DNA of 64,000 nucleotides from Catenuloplanes atrovinosus. Lineage in GTDB: Bacteria > Actinomycetota > Actinomycetes > Mycobacteriales > Micromonosporaceae. Each line of letters starts with the position of its first letter. Position 1 is the stretch's first letter. This document shows, piece by piece, positions 60,305 to 64,000 of the stretch. Made by a program: the position numbers and the translations under genes. The stretch is from the NCBI RefSeq assembly GCF_031458235.1, contig NZ_JAVDYB010000001.1:744001-808000 (forward strand). Reading direction: 5' to 3'. The notes beneath the pieces were generated by a model. The model had not been told where the DNA came from, searched no databases, and saw only the letters and a list, made by a program, of their open reading frames with translations.

Positions 60305-62572
60305 TCAGCGGGGGCGGTTGTTCCCGCCGCCGCTGTTGCCGGGCCTGCTGGAGTTCTGCGGCGCGGGCGCGCGCTCCGGGTTCGACGCGGAACCGGACTT
60401 GAACGCGATCTTCTCGCTCGGGGCCGGGAAGTTGTTCATCTTCTGCCCCTTGGCCGCGTCGCGCAGCGTGCGCGCGGCCGCGTTGATGATCGAGTCGTGG
60501 ATCGCGTCGCCGACCGCGTCGCGCGGATTGTCCGGGTTCACCGCGATGCCGGCGATGGCCAGCTTCGGGGTGACGCCGATGAACGACACGGTCTCGTTGG
60601 CCGACGCGGTACCGGTCTTGCCGGTGATCGGGATGTTGCCCATGATGCCGGCCACCTGCGTCGAGGTGCCGTTGCTGCAGGTGCCCCGCTGCGGGCGCTG
60701 ACCGACCGGGCAGCGGCCCGCGTCCGCGGCGGCCCGGGCCACGTCCTTGTCGATGGCCTGCACGCAGTCCGGCTGGGAGACCTTCGCGGCCGCCTCGCTG
60801 GACGTGCCGGTGGTGTCCGTGATCGAGACGACCGGAGTCGGCTGGCAGTACTTGCCGTCGGCCGCCAAGGTGGCGTACGCGTTCGCCATCTGCAGCGGCG
60901 TGGTGGCGGACACGCCGAGCGTGAACGTGCCCCAGCTCTTGGCCGCCTCCGGCTCGGCGAAGTCCGCGTCGCTGCCCCGGAACTTGATCCCGAGCCGCTT
61001 CGCCATCTCCACGGCCTTGTCCGCGCCGACCGTCTCCTCCAGCTTGACGAAGTAGGTGTTGGAGGACTTGCCGAAGCCGGTCCACATGTTCTGGTAGCCG
61101 TCCTGGTAGCTCGGGACCGCGTTGCCCGGGCACCAGTAGCCGCCGCAGTTCGGCGTGCCGCTGATCGGGTAGATCGACTTGTACGGCGACTTCGTGGTGA
61201 AGCCCTTGTCCAGCGCGATGCCGTTCTCCAGCGCGGCCAGCATGACGAATCCCTTGAACGTCGAGCCCCACTGGTAGCCCGCGGAGTCCTCGCTGCCGGC
61301 GATCAGCTGGTTCACCGTGTTCGGGTACTTCTTCCCGCCCGGGTTGTCCTCGATGCTGTACCGCCGGTTGATCGCCAGCGCCTTGACCTTGCCGGTGGCC
61401 GGCTCGACCGCGGCGTACGGCGCCGCCTTCGGGTTGTCCAGGGCGTAGATCTTCTTCGACTCGTCGGCCAGCTTGTTCTGGATCGCCGGGTCCATCGACG
61501 TGACGATCCGGAAGCCGCCCTTCTTCAGCGCGTCGAGCCGCGCGGACGGCGTGGAGCCGAACTCCTCCTGCTCCGACCACCACTGGGTGAAGTAGTCGCA
61601 GAAGAAGCCCCAGTTGTTGTACTGCTCGGGGACCGCGGTGCAGTTGCCGGGCGAGCGGTTCGGCTTGAGGTTGAGCGGCTCGGCGAGCGCCTTGTCCGCC
61701 TCCGCCTGGGTGATCGCGCCGGTGCCGACCATCGCGCCGAGCACGTAGTTGCGCCGGGTGATCGCGCCGTCCTCGTCGTTGTTGACCGGGTCGTAGAGGT
61801 CCGGCGACTGCACCAGGCCGGCGATGGTGGCGGCCTGGCCGAGCGTGAGCTTGTCCGCCGTGGTGGAGAAGTACGCGTTCGCGGCCGCGGAGATGCCGTA
61901 CGCCTGGTTGCCGAAGTAGGCGATGTTCAGGTACCGGCGGAGGATCTCCTCCTTCTCCAGCGAGTCCTCGATGGTGACCGCGTACCGGATCTCCTGGAGC
62001 TTGCGGCCGGTGGTCTGCTCCGTCGCGGCCTTGCGCTCCTCCTCGGTGATGGTCGGGTCGTTCTTCAGCACGTTACGCACGTACTGCATGGTCAGCGTGG
62101 ACGCGCCCTGGGAGACCTCACCGCCCTGCGCGTTGGAGACGAACGCGCGCACCAGGCCCTTGATGTCGACGCCGCCGTGCACGTAGAACCGGGTGTCCTC
62201 GGCCGCGACGATCGCGTCCTTCATCACCTTCGCGATGTCGTCGCTCTCGACGTCGGTGCGGTTCTCCTCGTAGAACTGCGTGATCTGGGTCTTGCCGTCG
62301 TTCGCGTACAGGTACGACGTCTGCGCGGTCGGCGGCGTCTGGAGCGCGCTCGGCAGGTCCTCGAACGAGTCGCTGGCCAGCTTCGCCGCGAGGCCGGCCG
62401 TGGCGCTCGCCGGAAGCGCGGCGCCGGCCACCACCGCGCCGCCCACCAGACCGAGCATCCCGAGGGTGAGCACCTTGCGGGATATGGACAGGATCGTGCG
62501 CGCCTTGCCGGGAGCCGCCTGAGGAACCGGTGCGGTGTCCTCCGGGGCGGGCGGTTTTGCCGGTACCTGCAT
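60305..62572 (-). CDS. Class A penicillin-binding protein (GT51 + transpeptidase)
   Basis: A 755-aa bifunctional cell-wall synthase. One membrane anchor at about 33-60; GT51 glycosyltransferase about 85-270 with catalytic Glu125 in AAEDTRFYVHGG and QGASTLTMQYVRN; transpeptidase about 370-690 with active Ser437 (STFK), SSN (503-505) and KTG in ITGKTGTA. A Pro/Asn/Gly-rich tail ends the protein. It polymerises and cross-links peptidoglycan at the outer membrane face. No PASTA domain. The gene is divergent from the binding-protein locus. Confidence 0.95.
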   Translation of the reverse strand: MQVPAKPPAPEDTAPVPQAAPGKARTILSISRKVLTLGMLGLVGGAVVAGAALPASATAGLAAKLASDSFEDLPSALQTPPTAQTSYLYANDGKTQITQFYEENRTDVESDDIAKVMKDAIVAAEDTRFYVHGGVDIKGLVRAFVSNAQGGEVSQGASTLTMQYVRNVLKNDPTITEEERKAATEQTTGRKLQEIRYAVTIEDSLEKEEILRRYLNIAYFGNQAYGISAAANAYFSTTADKLTLGQAATIAGLVQSPDLYDPVNNDEDGAITRRNYVLGAMVGTGAITQAEADKALAEPLNLKPNRSPGNCTAVPEQYNNWGFFCDYFTQWWSEQEEFGSTPSARLDALKKGGFRIVTSMDPAIQNKLADESKKIYALDNPKAAPYAAVEPATGKVKALAINRRYSIEDNPGGKKYPNTVNQLIAGSEDSAGYQWGSTFKGFVMLAALENGIALDKGFTTKSPYKSIYPISGTPNCGGYWCPGNAVPSYQDGYQNMWTGFGKSSNTYFVKLEETVGADKAVEMAKRLGIKFRGSDADFAEPEAAKSWGTFTLGVSATTPLQMANAYATLAADGKYCQPTPVVSITDTTGTSSEAAAKVSQPDCVQAIDKDVARAAADAGRCPVGQRPQRGTCSNGTSTQVAGIMGNIPITGKTGTASANETVSFIGVTPKLAIAGIAVNPDNPRDAVGDAIHDSIINAAARTLRDAAKGQKMNNFPAPSEKIAFKSGSASNPERAPAPQNSSRPGNSGGGNNRPR

Positions 62573-62800
62573 TGCGGGAAGGATCCCCTCGTAAGTCGAT
62601 GTGGGCCGTCTTCAAGAGTCGCGCCGCGAAGCGTAGAACTCCACTCCACGGGCGGAAGTCACAGGCCGTGACCGGTGACTGATCGCTTCACGGCACGTAC
62701 ATTCCTGTTCGCGTGCCGTGATCATCGGTGTACCTCGGTGCGCCGGTGCGGTGCGCTCGTCCGGATTGTGGTCTGTCCTCGTGCGGTCTCTTAGGAGAAC

Positions 62801-62854
62801 ATGAACGCTCCATCGATTCAGCACGGGGTGCGGTGTTCGCGGGGGGTGTGGTGA
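62801..62854 (+). CDS. Short leader ORF, 17 aa
   Basis: ATG with a good ribosome site (TAGGAG, 2-3 bases before it) starts a 17-codon frame, MNAPSIQHGVRCSRGVW, whose TGA ends one base before the GTG of the binding-protein gene. It may recruit ribosomes to the weakly signalled GTG by coupling, or be a regulatory leader. Too short to judge by codon use. Confidence 0.4.
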   Translation: MNAPSIQHGVRCSRGVW

Positions 62855-62855
62855 C

Positions 62856-63869
62856 GTGTCCGACCAGGAGGATCCCGGGGCCGGCGACGAGGTGGTGGAA
62901 ATCCCTGACCGGAAGCCGACAGTTCTGTCGCACCCGCTCTGGATGCGTTTTCGCTTCGTGACGCTGGCGGGACTGTCGGTGCTGGTCGTGGCCATCACCG
63001 TCAGTCTGGTCTTCCTCGGTCGTACCCCGTCCGTGGACGAGCTACGCGCCGAGGCCGGGCTCAACGGCAAACGATCCCTCCGGATCGGCGTGAAGTTCGA
63101 CCAGCCCGGAATCGCCGAGCGGCAGCCGGACGGCACGTTCACCGGTTTCGACATCGAGATCGCCTACCTGGTGGCGGAGGATCTGGGGTTCCGCCGCAAC
63201 GAGGTCGAGTTCTACCAGATCCAGAGCGAGGACCGCGAGCGCATGCAGGCGGAGACGCCGGACGGGGCGAACGTGGTCATCGTCGACCTGGTCATCGCCA
63301 GCTTCAGCATCACGGAGGAACGGAAGTCGACGCCCGGAGTGTCGTTCTCCGCGCCGTACCTCTACACCGAGCAGTCCGTGCTCACGCTGGGTGATCATCC
63401 GCCGGTCGCCACGCTGGACGACCTGCGCGGCAAGCGGGTGTGCAGCCTGGCGACCGCCACCAGCGCCACGGCGGCCGCGGCGGCCGGCAACATCGTGCAG
63501 TCGCAGCTCACCATCAGCGAGTGCGTCAAGGCGCTGCGCGCGGGCCAGGTGGAGGCGGTCAGCACGGACGCGGCGATCCTCGGCGGCATCCGGGCGAAGA
63601 ACCCGGACCTGCGGCACTGGGACATCGGTCTGACCACCACCGAGGCGTACGGGATCAACGTCGGCGAGAACGACGCGCTGCTCCAACTGGTCAACCTCAG
63701 CCTCTGGCACTCCCGCGAGGACCCGGACGACGCCCGCTGGGAGGAGGCCTTCGACCGCAACATCCGGTCGAGCGTGCCGCACAACCCGGGCGTGCCGCTG
63801 GCCCGGCCGGAGCAGCCGCAGGTGGACAAGCCCGAGGTCCGGGAGTGGTTCTCTGGAGGGCTCGGATGA
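62856..63869 (+). CDS. Membrane-anchored glutamate/aspartate-type solute-binding protein (GlnH-like)
   Basis: A 337-aa protein. A cytoplasmic N-terminus of about 35 residues and one membrane helix (LAGLSVLVVAITVSLVFLG) anchor an extracytoplasmic family 3 binding domain (about 70-315) with LRIGVKFDQPGIAERQPDGT, FTGFDIEIAYLVAEDLG and VSFSAPYLYTEQSVL. Unlike mycobacterial GlnH it has no lipobox. The next gene overlaps by ATGA and encodes a membrane protein, as in GlnH-GlnX-PknG loci that relay amino-acid availability to a kinase. PknG itself would lie beyond the window. Confidence 0.85.
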   Translation: MSDQEDPGAGDEVVEIPDRKPTVLSHPLWMRFRFVTLAGLSVLVVAITVSLVFLGRTPSVDELRAEAGLNGKRSLRIGVKFDQPGIAERQPDGTFTGFDIEIAYLVAEDLGFRRNEVEFYQIQSEDRERMQAETPDGANVVIVDLVIASFSITEERKSTPGVSFSAPYLYTEQSVLTLGDHPPVATLDDLRGKRVCSLATATSATAAAAAGNIVQSQLTISECVKALRAGQVEAVSTDAAILGGIRAKNPDLRHWDIGLTTTEAYGINVGENDALLQLVNLSLWHSREDPDDARWEEAFDRNIRSSVPHNPGVPLARPEQPQVDKPEVREWFSGGLG

Positions 63870-64000
63870 CCGAACCGGCGGCCGACTCGCTCCGGCTGCC
63901 GGCCGGCACGCGCGCGCAGCAGCAGTGGCTGCTGTCGCTGCTGCCCGCGTTCCCGCTGGTCCTGCTGGTGCTGCGGCTGTGGTACCTCAGCCGGCAGGAC
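63866..64000 (+). CDS. Membrane protein, N-terminal fragment (GlnX-like candidate)
   Basis: Only the first 45 codons are in the window. The start overlaps the upstream stop (ATGA) with GGAGGG about 6 bases before. The protein begins with a polar segment and enters a hydrophobic helix (WLLSLLPAFPLVLLVLRLWY). Position after a GlnH-like gene suggests GlnX; the visible part alone cannot prove it. An ABC-transporter permease is less likely but possible. Confidence 0.55.
   Translation, partial: MTEPAADSLRLPAGTRAQQQWLLSLLPAFPLVLLVLRLWYLSRQD

Overview
The window is high-GC DNA (estimated by eye above 70%) with codons ending mostly in G or C, frequent GTG starts and gene types typical of filamentous actinomycetes: secreted modular hydrolases with CBM2, IPT or F5/8-C modules, SigB/SigF-type sigma factor, SpoIIE-type phosphatase, TreXYZ, and a GlnH-like/membrane protein pair. 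The mix suggests a chromosomal segment of a Micromonosporaceae-like organism (Actinoplanes/Catenuloplanes relatives). That placement is inference. I see no phage, insertion sequence, CRISPR, tRNA or rRNA.

Layout. 0-7.7 kb: sensor histidine kinase, a cobalamin-riboswitch-controlled cbtBA pair, an unrecognised gene, two secreted proteins (beta-propeller; SGNH esterase-CBM2) and trmB. 7.7-9.8 kb: a gene-free, repeat-rich island with two different arrays of about 26-bp units on either side of a 59-bp near-perfect palindrome. 9.8-15.7 kb: a membrane GGDEF-EAL protein coupled to a small membrane-anchored protein, a secreted papain-like protease with IPT domains, and a PAC2 protein. 15.9-22.1 kb: a probable c-di-GMP/exopolysaccharide operon (GGDEF-EAL, a processive GT2 synthase with an N-terminal MshEN-like domain, a multi-pass membrane protein), then a 49-aa protein and an EcsC-like protein.

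22.2-31.3 kb: a mixed region with an SGNH lipoprotein, a class III aminotransferase, a single-domain response regulator, a SigB/F-type sigma factor, a small hydrolase, a methyltransferase with a His/Gly-rich N-terminus, GNAT, a lipoprotein, a universal stress protein, a SpoIIE phosphatase and MarR. Three convergent junctions here carry copies of one palindromic element that always sits just after a stop codon. 31.3-36.2 kb: a four-gene operon resembling OleA/OleC/OleD (long-chain olefin or beta-lactone synthesis) but with a cytochrome P450 and no OleB hydrolase. The spacing of the catalytic residues in the thiolase matches OleA rather than FabH.

36.3-44.9 kb: glycogen/trehalose metabolism, with a debranching enzyme divergent from treX-treY-treZ. 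44.9-50.7 kb: two unrecognised membrane proteins, a luciferase-like oxidoreductase and a Ser/Thr kinase. 50.8-54.9 kb: a LacI regulator and a GH16 glucanase-DUF1996 operon preceded by a TTGACA promoter and three AGCGCT-centred operators. 55.1-62.6 kb: glutathionyl-hydroquinone reductase, an Nramp-like transporter, small membrane proteins, a PemK-like protein, a secreted protein and a class A penicillin-binding protein. 62.8 kb to the end: a short leader ORF, a membrane-anchored glutamate-type binding protein and the start of a membrane protein, probably the beginning of a GlnH-GlnX-PknG locus.

The most unusual items are the P450-containing ole-like operon with its internal 63-bp repeats, the MshEN-GT2 operon, the recurring 3' element and the repeat island.
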